Of a DNA stretch of 64,000 nt, positions 11,701-23,700 are shown in pieces; position 1 is the first letter of the stretch, and each line of letters begins with the position of its first letter. The notes below the pieces were generated by a model. It had not been told where the DNA came from. It did no database searches and was given only the letters and a program-made list of their open reading frames with translations. The translations under genes were made by a program, and so were the position numbers. The stretch lies in contig NC_088295.1 in the NCBI RefSeq assembly GCF_032854445.1, forward strand, positions 94,729,805-94,793,804, written 5' to 3'. This stretch comes from Liolophura sinensis (lineage: Eukaryota; Mollusca; Polyplacophora; Chitonida; Chitonidae).

Positions 11701-14700
11701 ATTATTGTGGCTTACGGGGGATATCATATGATAGACTATGTAATAATGCTGTGTGTATTATTGTGGCTTACGGGGGGGATATCATATGATAGACAATGTA
11801 ATAATGCTGCATGTATTATTGTGGCTGACGGGGGATATCATATGATAGACTATGTAATAATGCTGTGTGTATTATTGTGGCTGACGGGGGATATCATATG
11901 ATAGACAATGTAATAATGCTGCATGTATTATTGTGGCTGACGGGGGATATCATATGATAGACTATGTAATAATGCTGCATGTATTATTGTGGCTGACGGG
12001 GGATATCATTCTGCAGTTGTTTCATGCGCTTCATCTTTGACCAATTAATTAACTGAGGCGTCTGGTTAAAGTACTGCCTTGTGTGACTATGAGACCTTGA
12101 CGTGTAGGATGACTGTGTTTCTCTCACTGTCTACCTGTAGGATGTTTGAGTTTCTCTCACCGTGTATTTCAGGCATCTGCATGGTCTACCTGTAGGATGA
12201 TTGTGTTTCTCTCACTGTCTACCTGTAGGATGATTGTGTTTCTCTCACCTTGTATTTCAGGTATCTTCTCTATAGAGCAGTGTATAGGCCGTGTGGGCGT
12301 GATCGGAGTCACACTCATGGCTTTACTCTCAGGCTTTGGTGCCGTCAACTGTCCCTATACTTACATGTCCTACTTTGTCAGGTAATAGTTTTTGTTTTTC
12401 TCAAGATTGCTGAACTTAAGTGTGGTAAATCTACACTTCATCAGACTCAGTACTTGAGCAGATTGAGTACTTGAGCAGATTGAGTACTTGAGCAGATTGA
12501 GTACTTGAGCAGACTGAGTACTTCAGCAGACTGAGTACATCAGCAGACTAAGTACTCCAGCAGACTGAGTACTTCAGCAGATCAAGTACTTGAGCAGATT
12601 GAGTACTTGAGCAGATTGAGTACTTGAGCAGATTGAGTACTTGAGCAGACTGAGTACATCAGCAGACCGAGTACTTCAGCAGACCGAGTACTTCAGCAGA
12701 TCAAGTACTTCAGCAGAATGAGTACTTGAGCAGATTGAGTACTTGAGCAGACTGAGTACATCAGCAGACTGAGTACTTCAGCAGACCGAGTACTTCAGCA
12801 GATCAAGTACTTCAGCAGATCAAGTACTTCAGCAGACTGAGTACTTCAGCAGACCGAGTACATCAGCAGACTAAGTACTTCAGTAGACCGAGTACCTCAG
12901 CAGACTAAGTACTCCAGCAGATCGAGTACTTCCGCAGACTGAGTACTTCAGTAGACTGAGTACTTCAGCAGACCGAGTACATCAGCAGACTAAGTACTTC
13001 AGTAGACCGAGTACATCAGCAGACTAAGTACTCCAGCAGATTGAGTACTTCAGCAGACCGAGTACTTCCGCAGACCGAGTACTTGAGCAGATTGAGTACT
13101 TGAGCAGATTGAGTACTTGAGCAGATTGAGTACTTGAGCAGACTGAGTACATCAGCAGACCGAGTACTTCAGCAGACCGAGTACTTCAGCAGATCAAGTA
13201 CTTCAGCAGACTGAGTACTTGAGCAGATTGAGTACTTGATCAGACTGAGTACATCAGCAGACTGAGTACTTCAGCAGACCGAGTACTTCAGCAGATCAAG
13301 TACTTCAGCAGATCAAGTACTTCCGCAGACTGAGTACTTCAGCAGACCGAGTACATCAGCAGACTAAGTACTTCAGTAGACCGAGTACCTCAGCAGACTA
13401 AGTACTCCAGCAGATCGAGTACTTCCGCGGACTGAGTACTTCAGCAGACTGAGTACTTCAGCAGACCGAGTACATCAGCAGACTAAGTACTTCAGTAGAC
13501 CGAGTACATCAGCAGACTAAGTACTCCAGCAGATTGAGTACTTCAGCAGACCGAGTACTTCCGCAGACCGAGTACTTCAGCAGACCGAGTACATCAGCAG
13601 ACTGAGCACTTCAGCAGACCGAGTACTTCAGCAGATCAAGTACTTCAGCAGATCGAGTACTTCCGCAGACTGAGTACTTCAGCAGACTGAGTACCTCAGC
13701 AGACTAAGTACTCCAGCAGATCGAGTACTTCAGCAGACCGAGTACTTCAGCAGACTGAGTACTTCAGCAGACCGAGTACATCAGCAGACTAAGTACTTCA
13801 GTAGACCGAGTACATCAGCAGACTGAGCACTTCAGCAGACTGAGCACTTCAGCAGACTGACATCACATGTATATGTATCATGTATTTTTAGATCACTATT
13901 TAGGTGAAACAGGTAATTTCAGTTGTACTTTTGATTGGTAATGAGGTCAATACTGACAAAAAATACACTAGGCTGGAAAAAAGTAACGTGTAGTTTTGTT
14001 TTCAGTGCCTCAGGGTTAAGTTTATAGTTGATTTATTTATTTGATTGGTGTTTTATGCTGTACCCAAGAATATTTCATGGCTGCCAGAGTTATGGTGGGC
14101 AGGAAACCAGGAAAATTCTGGAGGACCAGTTAACTTTGTACAAAAGTTTATATAATAATTTGATGTACTTAAGCACTACATGATAGACTCATGTTGGCGG
14201 ACTGGGATATATGTGGTCAGAAAAGGTTCATGTATTGACTTGATTGTGCTTGAGTTATCTCCCCTGTTTGACTGTGACAGTTTTGTGTTTTAGGCATGTG
14301 AGTGAGGCCGACATCCAGAGTAGTGAGAGGAGGCTCATGCAGACCATGGACATGATTGTCATGAAGAAAAAGAGGTAAGACTGTCATGAAGTAAACAGCA
14401 GTGATATTGCCATGGATCAAATGTGGTAAGACTGTCGTGGAATAACCAGCAATGATATTGCCATGGATCAAATGTGGTAAGACTGTCATGAAGTAAACAG
14501 CAGTGATATTGCCATGGATCAAATGTGGTAAGACTGTCATGAAGTAAACAGCAGTGATATTGCCATGGATCAAATGTGGTAAGACTGTCATGAAGTAAAC
14601 AGCAGTGATATTGCCATGGATAGAATGTGGTAAGACTGTTATGAAGTAAACAGCAGTGATATTGCCATGGATCAAATGTGGTAAGATTGTCATGAACTAA

Positions 14701-17700
14701 ATAGCAGTAATATTATTATATGGAGAAAATATGGTAAAATTGTCATGGAAAAAACAGCAGTGATATTAATATGGAGAAAATATGGTAACATTGTCATGGA
14801 AAAAACAGCAGTAATGTTGCCATGGATCGAATGTGGTAAGACTGTTATGAACTAAACAGCAGTAATATTGCCATGGATCAAATGTGGTAAAATTGTCATG
14901 AACTAAATAGCAGTAATATTATTATATGGAGAAAATATGGTAAAATTGTCATGGAAAAAAAAGCAGTGATATTAATATGGAGAAAATATGGTAAAATTGT
15001 CATGGAAAAAACAGCAGTAATGTTGCCATGGATCAAATGTGGTAAGATTGTCATGAACTAAACAGCAGTAATATTATTATATGGAGAAAATATGGTAAAA
15101 TTGTCATGGAAAAAACAGCAGTGATATTAATATGGAGGAAATATGGTAAAATTGTCATGGAAAAAACAGCAGCAATGTTGCCATGGATCAAATGTGGTAA
15201 GATTGTCATGAACTAAACACCAGTAATTTTAATATGGAGAAAATTTGGCAGATTGATCATGAAGAAAAGGCATTAATGTTGTCATGAAGAAATAGTGGTA
15301 AGATTGTCATGGAAAAAAGAACTCCAGCAGTATTATTACCATGGAAAAATGGTGATAAGATTATCATGAAGGAAAAGCAGTAATATTGTCATGAAGCTAA
15401 AGTGGTGATTATCATAAGGACAGAACAGGAATTAAGAGGTATTGTAAAAATTTTGGTAGTGATACTGAGTACCTCTTCACCAATCCTGTGAAGTAAAATC
15501 TAAAAAATAGAAATATGAAAGCTTAAATTTGGGATTATAATGTGTTTAGAAAAGACAACAAAATATGAATAGCATGAAGGGCGTATGACTCATGACATGA
15601 GAGCAGTTTTGTGTAGTTTGTGCTGACTTTGTATAACATGAGTATTATCCATGTCTGGAAGCTTGTCTGTGTTGTAGAATAGCACTGGCCAAGCAGGAGG
15701 GGTTGCGTCAGGCCAGTACAGCCCGGAGCTCTGGGGGAATCTGGGGCATGTTGAAGAGTGTCACCTCCAATACCTCTGGGGGAGAAAGTAAGTCACCTGT
15801 ACAACACCTGTTGGGGAGAAAGTAAATCACTTGTACAACACCACTGGGGGAGAAAGTAAGTCACTTGTACAACACCACTGGGGGAGAAAGTAAGTCACCT
15901 GTACAACACCACATTATTCCCACCATTAAATATATGTATCACTGTGCATGTCTATGCTAAAAGGCAGTCTCTGAGTGTATACAGTGTGCAAGTTGAGCGT
16001 AGACCACCTACAGGTATGCTGCACGAAGAAAGGCAGTCTCTGCGAGTACGCAGTGTGTAAGTTGAGTGTAGGCCACCTACAGGTATGCTGCACGAAGAAA
16101 GGCAGTCTCTGAGTGTATACAGTGTGTAAGTTGAGTGTAGGCCACCTTCAGGTATGCTGCATGAAGAAAGGCAGTCTCTGAGTGCATACAGTGTGTAATT
16201 TGAGCATAGGCCACCTTCAGGTATGCTGCACGAAGGAAGGCAATCTCTGAGTGGATACAGTGTGTAAGTTGAGTGTAGGCCACCTTCAGGTATGCTGCAT
16301 GAAGAAAGGCAGTCTCTGAGTGCATACAGTGTGTAATTTGAGCATAGGCCACCTTCAGGTATGCTGCACGAAGGAAGGCAGTCTCTGAGTGGATACAGTG
16401 TGTAATTTGAGCATAGGCCACCTTCAGGTATGCTGCATGAAGAAAGGCAGTCTCTGAGTGGATACAGTGTGTAAGTTGAGTGTAGGCCACCTAGAGGTAT
16501 GCTGCATGAAGAAAGGCAGTCTCTGAGTGTGTACAGTGTGTAATTTGAGCATAGGCCACCTTCAGGTATGCTGCATGAAGAAAGGCAGTCTCTGAGTGCA
16601 TACAGTGTGTAATTTGAGCATAGGCCACCTTCAGGTATGCTGCATGAAGAAAGGCAGTCTCTGAGTGGATACAGTGTGTAAGTTGAGTGTAGGCCACCTA
16701 GAGGCATGCTGCATGAAGAAAGGCAGTCTCTGAGTGCATACAGTGTGTAATTTGAGCATAGGCCACCTTCAGGTATGCTGCATGAAGAAAGGCAGTCTCT
16801 GAGTGGATACAGTGTGTAAGTTGAGTGTAGGCCACCTAGAGGCATGCTGCATGAAGAAAGGCAGTCTCTGAGTGCATACAGTGTGTAATTTGAGGGTAGG
16901 CCACCTACATGTAGATGTCTTGTGTCCTCTGCTTCAGATATAGGTTTACTACAGCAGGAGACTGGGGCCCTAGAGGAGCTGGGGAGACAACTCTTCCTGG
17001 AAACTGTGGACCTGAACAACACTGTGGTAATGATTGCATCCTACATTGTAATTGTGTTCTGTCTCTTCCAGTAGGACTGAATATTCATTGAGCTAAGGTG
17101 AAAAGAAAATGGATTCTGAATGCATATTGTTTGGAAGATGAGCATTTGCACTGTGTGTAGAATAGAGTTTTAACAGCCTATGGAGATGTTTACATTATTC
17201 CCTTGATTTGAACCAACGTGTAATAATTGTGTGTTTAAACATTTACTGATTAGAACAGGACAAAACATTTAGTGATTAGAGTAGGATGAAGTATTTAGTG
17301 ATTAGAACAGGATAGAACATTTAGTGATTAGAATAGGATGGAATATTTAGTGATTAGAACAGGACGAAATATTTAGTTATTAGAATATGATGAAATATTT
17401 AGTTATTGGAACAGGACAAAATATTTAGTGATTAGAATAGGATGGGACATTTAGTGATTAGAACAGGATGGAACATTTAGTGATTAGAACAGGACGAAAT
17501 ATTTAGTGATTAGAGTAGGATGGAACAGTTATTAGAACATGATGGAACATTTAGTGATTAGAATAGGACAATGTTTAGTGATTAGAACAGGACGAAACAT
17601 TTAGTGTTTGGAACAGGACAAAGTACTTAGTGACTGGAATATGATGAAATATTGAGTGATTAGAACAGGATGGAACATTTAGTGATTAGAATAGGAAGGA

Positions 17701-20700
17701 ACATTTAGTGATTAGAACAGGACGAAAAATTTAGTGATTTGAACAGGACGAAATATTTAGTGATTAGAATATGATAAAATATTTAGTGATTAGAACAGGA
17801 CAAAATATTTTGTGATTAGAACAGGATGAAATATTTAGTGATTAGAATGGGAAGGAACATTTGGTGATTAGAACAGGACAAAATATTTAGTGATTAGAAC
17901 AGGACGAAACATTTAGTGTTTGGAACAGGACGAAATACTTAGTGATTGGAATATGATGAAATATTTAGTGATTAGAACAAGATGGAACATTTAGTGATTA
18001 GAATAGGAAGGAACATATAGTGATTAGAACAGGACGAAATATTTAGTGATTAGAACAGGACGAAATATTTAGTGATTAGAACAGGACGAAATAATTAGTG
18101 ATTAGAACGTGACGAAATATTTAGTGATTAGAACAGGACGAAATATTTAGTGACTAGAATATGATGAAATATTTAGTGATTAGAACAGGACAAAATATTT
18201 TGTGATTAGAACAGGATGAAATATTTAGTGATTAGAATGGGATGGAACATTTAGTGATTAGAATAGGACGAAATTTTTAGTGATTAGAACAGGATGAAAT
18301 ATTTAGTGATTAGAACAGGATAGAACATTTAGTGATTAGATCAGGATCAAATATTTAGTGATTAGAACAGCACGAAATATTTAGTTATTAGAATAGGATG
18401 AAATATTTAGTGATTAATATAGGATGGAACATTTAGTGATTAGAACTGGCTAAATATTTGATGGTTGGAACAAGATAAAATGTTCGGTGTTTCTGGTTTC
18501 TTGTTTTATTTCTTAACAGGAGAGGATCAGGTATTCCAAGACATTTAAAGGCCGATACTTTAATTTCCTTGGTTATTTCTTCTCCATGTACTGTGTTTAC
18601 AAGACCTTCATGGTATGTTGATGTGCAGCTTTATGCATGGAAAGTTACAATGTAATAGCAGCTTAATAGCATTGAGTGAATTATTCTTCATGTTTCATTC
18701 AGCATATGCAGCTTTATCTATTCTGCGGTGTAAAGTATGAACATTAGCAACTCTGATGTTGTCTTCCCTTTTAGACGAAAAGTTTTCTCAGTTTGTTATC
18801 CAAGTTTTAATATAGTTCAGTGTGGAACATAAATTTTACAATGTTAACCATGTAGTTCTGGAACGTGTAATGGCATTCACTCCAGTGTGCTGGATGGTAC
18901 TAAGTTACAATGTACCTCCCCTTCTACCTACATCACAAAATCAACCTTTCCTTCAAAATAGAAAAAGGCACAATAATTATGATTTTCTTTTTTTGTGTCC
19001 ATGTGAAAGGCGACAGTAAACATTATATTTGATCGTGTGGGAAAGAAAGATCCAATAACCAGGGGCACCGAAATAGCCGTCAATTACCTGGGCATCCAGT
19101 TTGATGTAAGTATGTCTAGCTGGCAATTTACCTGGGGCTCCAGTTTGATGTAAGTATGTCTAGCTGTTATTTTACCTGGGGGTCCGGTTTGATGTAGGTA
19201 TGTCTAGCTATCAATTTACCTGGGGGGTCCACTTTGATGTTAGTCATTTGTAGCTATCAGTTACCTTGTCGTCCAGTTTGAAGTGAGTATGTTTTTAGGT
19301 GTTAGTTACCTGGGCTTACAGGTTGATTATAATCTGTTTGTAGCTGTCAATTTTCTGGTCATCCTGGTTGATGTTAATCTGTTTGTAGCCGTCATTTACC
19401 TGGGCATGCAGGTTGATGTTAATCTGTTTGTAGGTGTCAATTACCTGACCATCCAGTTTGATGTTAATCTGATTGTTGCTGTCAATTGCCTGATCATGCA
19501 GGTTGATCTTAATCTGTTTGTGGCTGTCATTTACCTGGTCATGCAGGTTGATGTTAATCTGTTTGAGGCTGTCAATTACCTGGTCATCCAGGTTGATGTT
19601 AATCTGTTTGTGGCTGTCAGTTACCTGGTCATGCAGGTTGATGTTAATCTCTTTGTGGCTGTCATTTACCTGGGCATGCAGGTTGATGTTAATCTGTTTG
19701 TGGCTGTCAGTTACCTGGTCATGCAGGTTGATGTTAATCTCTTTGTGGCTGTCATTTACCCTGTCATGCAGGTTGGTTTTAATCTGTTTGTGGCCATCAA
19801 TTACCTGGTCATCCAGGTTGATGTTAATCTGTTTGTGGCTGTCAGTTACCTGGTCATGCAGGTTGATGTTAATCTGTTTGTAGGTGTCATTTACTTGGTC
19901 ATGCAGGTTGATGTTAATCTGTTTGTAGGTGTCATTTACCTGGTCATGCAGGTTGATCTTAATCTGTTTGTAGGTGTCATTTACCTGGTCATGCAGCTTG
20001 ATGTTAATCTGTTTGTGGCTGTCAGTTACCTGGTCATGCAGGTTGATGTTAATCTGTTTGTAGGGGTCATTTACCTGGTCATGCAGGTTGATCTTAATCT
20101 GTTTGTAGGTGTCAGTTACCTGACCATCCAGTTTAATGTTAATTTGTTTGTAGGTGTCATTTACCTGGGCCTGCAGGTTGATGTTAATCTGTTTGAAGGT
20201 GTCAATTATCTGGTTATCCAAGTTTATGTTAATCTGTTTTTATGTGTCACTTACCTGGGCAATTGGGTTTGTGTGTGTTTATTGCCAACAGTTACTGTCC
20301 TTGGTACACCACTTATTGCGTGTAATCATTGTTTGATGTGATGTTTTCTTCTACCCAGGTCAAGTTCTGGTCTCAACAAATATCCTTCCTTTTAGTGGGT
20401 ATAATCATTGTCACATCAATACGCGGACTTCTTTTGACGCTTACCAGAGTAAGTATACAGATCGTTTATGATTACACCAATCTTGTGATTACACCAGTCT
20501 TGTTATGATTACATTAGTCTTGTTGTGATTACACCAGCCTTGTTATGATTACATATGTCTTGTTGTGATTACACCAAGCTTCTTACGATTACACCAGCCT
20601 TGTTACGATTACACCAGCCTGATTACACCAGCCTTGTTATGATTACACCAGCCTTGTTATGATTACACCAGCCTTGTTATGATTACATTAGTCTTGTTGT

Positions 20701-23700
20701 GATTACACCAAGCTTCTTACGATTACGCCAGCCTTGTTACGATTACACCAGCCTTGTTATGATTACACCAGTCTTGTTATGATTACACCAGTCTTCTTAC
20801 CATTACACCAGTCTTGTTATGATTACACCAGTCTTCTTACCATTACACCAGTCTTGTTATGATTACACCAGTCTTCTTACCATTACACCAGCCTTGTTAC
20901 GATTACATCAGTCTTGTTACGATTACATCAGTCTTGTTACGATTACATCAGTCTTGTTACGATTACACCAGCCTTCTTACCATTACACCAGCCTTGTTAC
21001 GATTACATCAGTCTTGTTACGATTACACCAGCCTTCTTACCATTACACCAGCCTTGTTATGGCCACCACACTTTCTTTTAACAATAGCTGTACCAGTAAT
21101 GTGTTTAATAACTGTAATGTGTTTAATCTATTACTGATTTCAGCGCAGTGTGTTCAAGTGCAAAACTTGTGCAGTTGTTATCATTTGTTAGTTGACTATA
21201 AGATGTGCAAAAGCCAACGATGAGATAAACTAGGGGTTTGTTACCATTGACTAGTATGAGTTGGGGATAGTGTCTGTGAGGAAAGTTGGGTCAGCAACAG
21301 TTATCTCCCCTTAGTCAGCAGGTTGCTTCTTTTCTCTAGCTGGCGTTGTCCCAGGCTGGTGCACATGTTGTCTAAGTATTTGACATGCTGTCTGTTTTAT
21401 TTCACAGTTTTTTTATGCCATAGCCAGCAGCAAATCCTCCAATGTAATTGTGTTGTGTCTAGCGCAGATAATGGTGAGTAGAGATGTGACAGGTCAGCTG
21501 ATAGACATGTACACACACTATCTTTTCCTCTCACATATCCATTTCCCTTTTATTTAGATGTCTGTCACATTGATGTTATCAAATAATCCCATTTTGTGTA
21601 GACTTTTGCTCATTTTCACAAGAGATTTCAATTCTGATTATGTGATGTAGCTGACAAAGTGCCAGGCGTTAAACCTTGCATGAGTCAGCTGGAGCGTGAT
21701 CCAATCATGCAGCTAAATACCTCTCTGTATGGTATGCACGTAGTAGCTGAATCATACACCCCATGGTATACCTCTCTGTACAATATGCACATAGCAGCTC
21801 AGTTATACACCCTATGGTATACCTCTCTGTACAGTATGCATGTAGCAGCTGAATCACACAACCCTATGGTATACCTCTCTGTACAGTGCACATGTAGCAG
21901 CTGAATCATACAACCCTATGGTATACCTCTCTGTATATTGCACATGTAGCAGCTGAATCATATAACCCTATCATACACCTCTCTGTACAGTATACATATA
22001 GCAGCTGAATCATACAACCCCATGGTATACCTCTCTGTACACTATGCATATAGCAGCTGAATCATACAGCCCCATGGTATACCTCTCTGTATAGTGCACA
22101 TGTAGCAGCTGAATCATACAACTCTATGGTATACCTCTCTGTATAGTGCACATGTAGCAGCTGAATCATACAACCCTATCATATACCTCTCTGTACACTG
22201 CACATATAGCAGCTGAATCATACAACCCCATGGTATACCTCTCTGTATAGTGCACATGTAGCAGCTGAATCATACAACCCCATGGTATACCTCTCTGTAT
22301 AGTGCACATGTAGCAGCTGAATCATACAACCCTATCATATACCTCTCTGTACACTGCACATATAGCAGCTGAATCATACAACCCCATGGTATACCTCTCT
22401 GTATAGTGCACATGTAGCAGCTGAATCATACAACTCTATCATATACCTCTCTGTACAGTGCACATGTAGCAGCTGAATCATACAACCCCATGGTATACCT
22501 CTCTGTATATTGCACATGTAGCAGCTGAATCATACAACCCTATCATACACCTCTCTGCACAGGATGCATATAGCAGCTGAATTATTTAACCCCATGGTAT
22601 ACCTCTCTGTATAGTGCACATGTAGCAGCTGAATCATACAACCCTATCATACACCTCTCTGCACAGGATGCATATAGCAGCTGAATTATTTAACCCCATG
22701 GTATACCTCTCTGTACAGTGCACATGTAGCAGGTGGATCATACAGCCCCATGGTATACCTCTCTGTACAGTATGCATATATCAGCTGAATCATACAACAC
22801 TATCATATACCTCTCAGTACAGTGCACATATAGCAGCTGAATCATACAACCCCATGGTATACCTCTCTGTATAGTGCACATGTAGCAGCTGAATCATACA
22901 ACCCTATCATACACCTCTGTGTACAGTGCACATGTAGCAGGTGGATCATACAGCCCCATGGTATACCTCTCTGTACACTATGCATATAGCAGCTGATTCA
23001 TACAACCCCATGGTATACCTCTCTGTGAAGTGCATATGTAGCAGGTGAATCATACAAGCCCATTGTATATATGTACCAGGGGCCTGCGTGGCTCAGTTGA
23101 TTCGCACTCTAGCGCAGCGTAATGATTCAGGAGTCTCTCACCAATGCGGTCGCTGTGAGTTCAAGTCCAGTTAATGCTGGATTCCTCTCTGGCCGTATGT
23201 TGGAAGGTGTGACAGTAACTTGCGGATGGTCGTGGGTTTCCCCCAGGCTCTGCCCGGTTTCCACCCACCATAATGCTGGTTGCCGAAATATTCTTGAGTA
23301 CGGCATAAAACACCAATCAAATAAATAAATATATATACAGTCATGGAAAAAATTATTAGACCACTCATATTTTCTTTGGTTTCTTGTTCATTTTAATGCC
23401 TGGCAACCCTAAAGGTGTATTAACCGAAGATTACAATGAATACGACAAAAATCCAGCTGATTCCATAATACGTTGTCGTATTTGATATGCTTTAAGGTCA
23501 GTTGTATTCCTAGGGTGTATGCGAGGCAATTTCATGCTTTCCATTTACATGCAGACTTACATAAAGAGTGGTTTCCTGTTTACATGTAGGCTTACATAAA
23601 TGGGGGTCTCTTGTTTATATATTAAGACGCAGCACAACTCGGTAGTTGTCAGCTCCCATAATGCCTAAAACGAAAGAATTATGTGGAGCCAGAAAGGCAG

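Noticed and set aside
12434..13860. CRISPR-like regular repeats
   Set aside because: Units are contiguous without spacers, and the genome is eukaryotic; the same applies to every array here.
15952..17022. 356-codon minus-strand open frame
   Set aside because: Created by the 69-bp (23-codon) intron 8 array and running antisense across GPHR exon 9; Tyr/Ser/Cys repeats with no domain.
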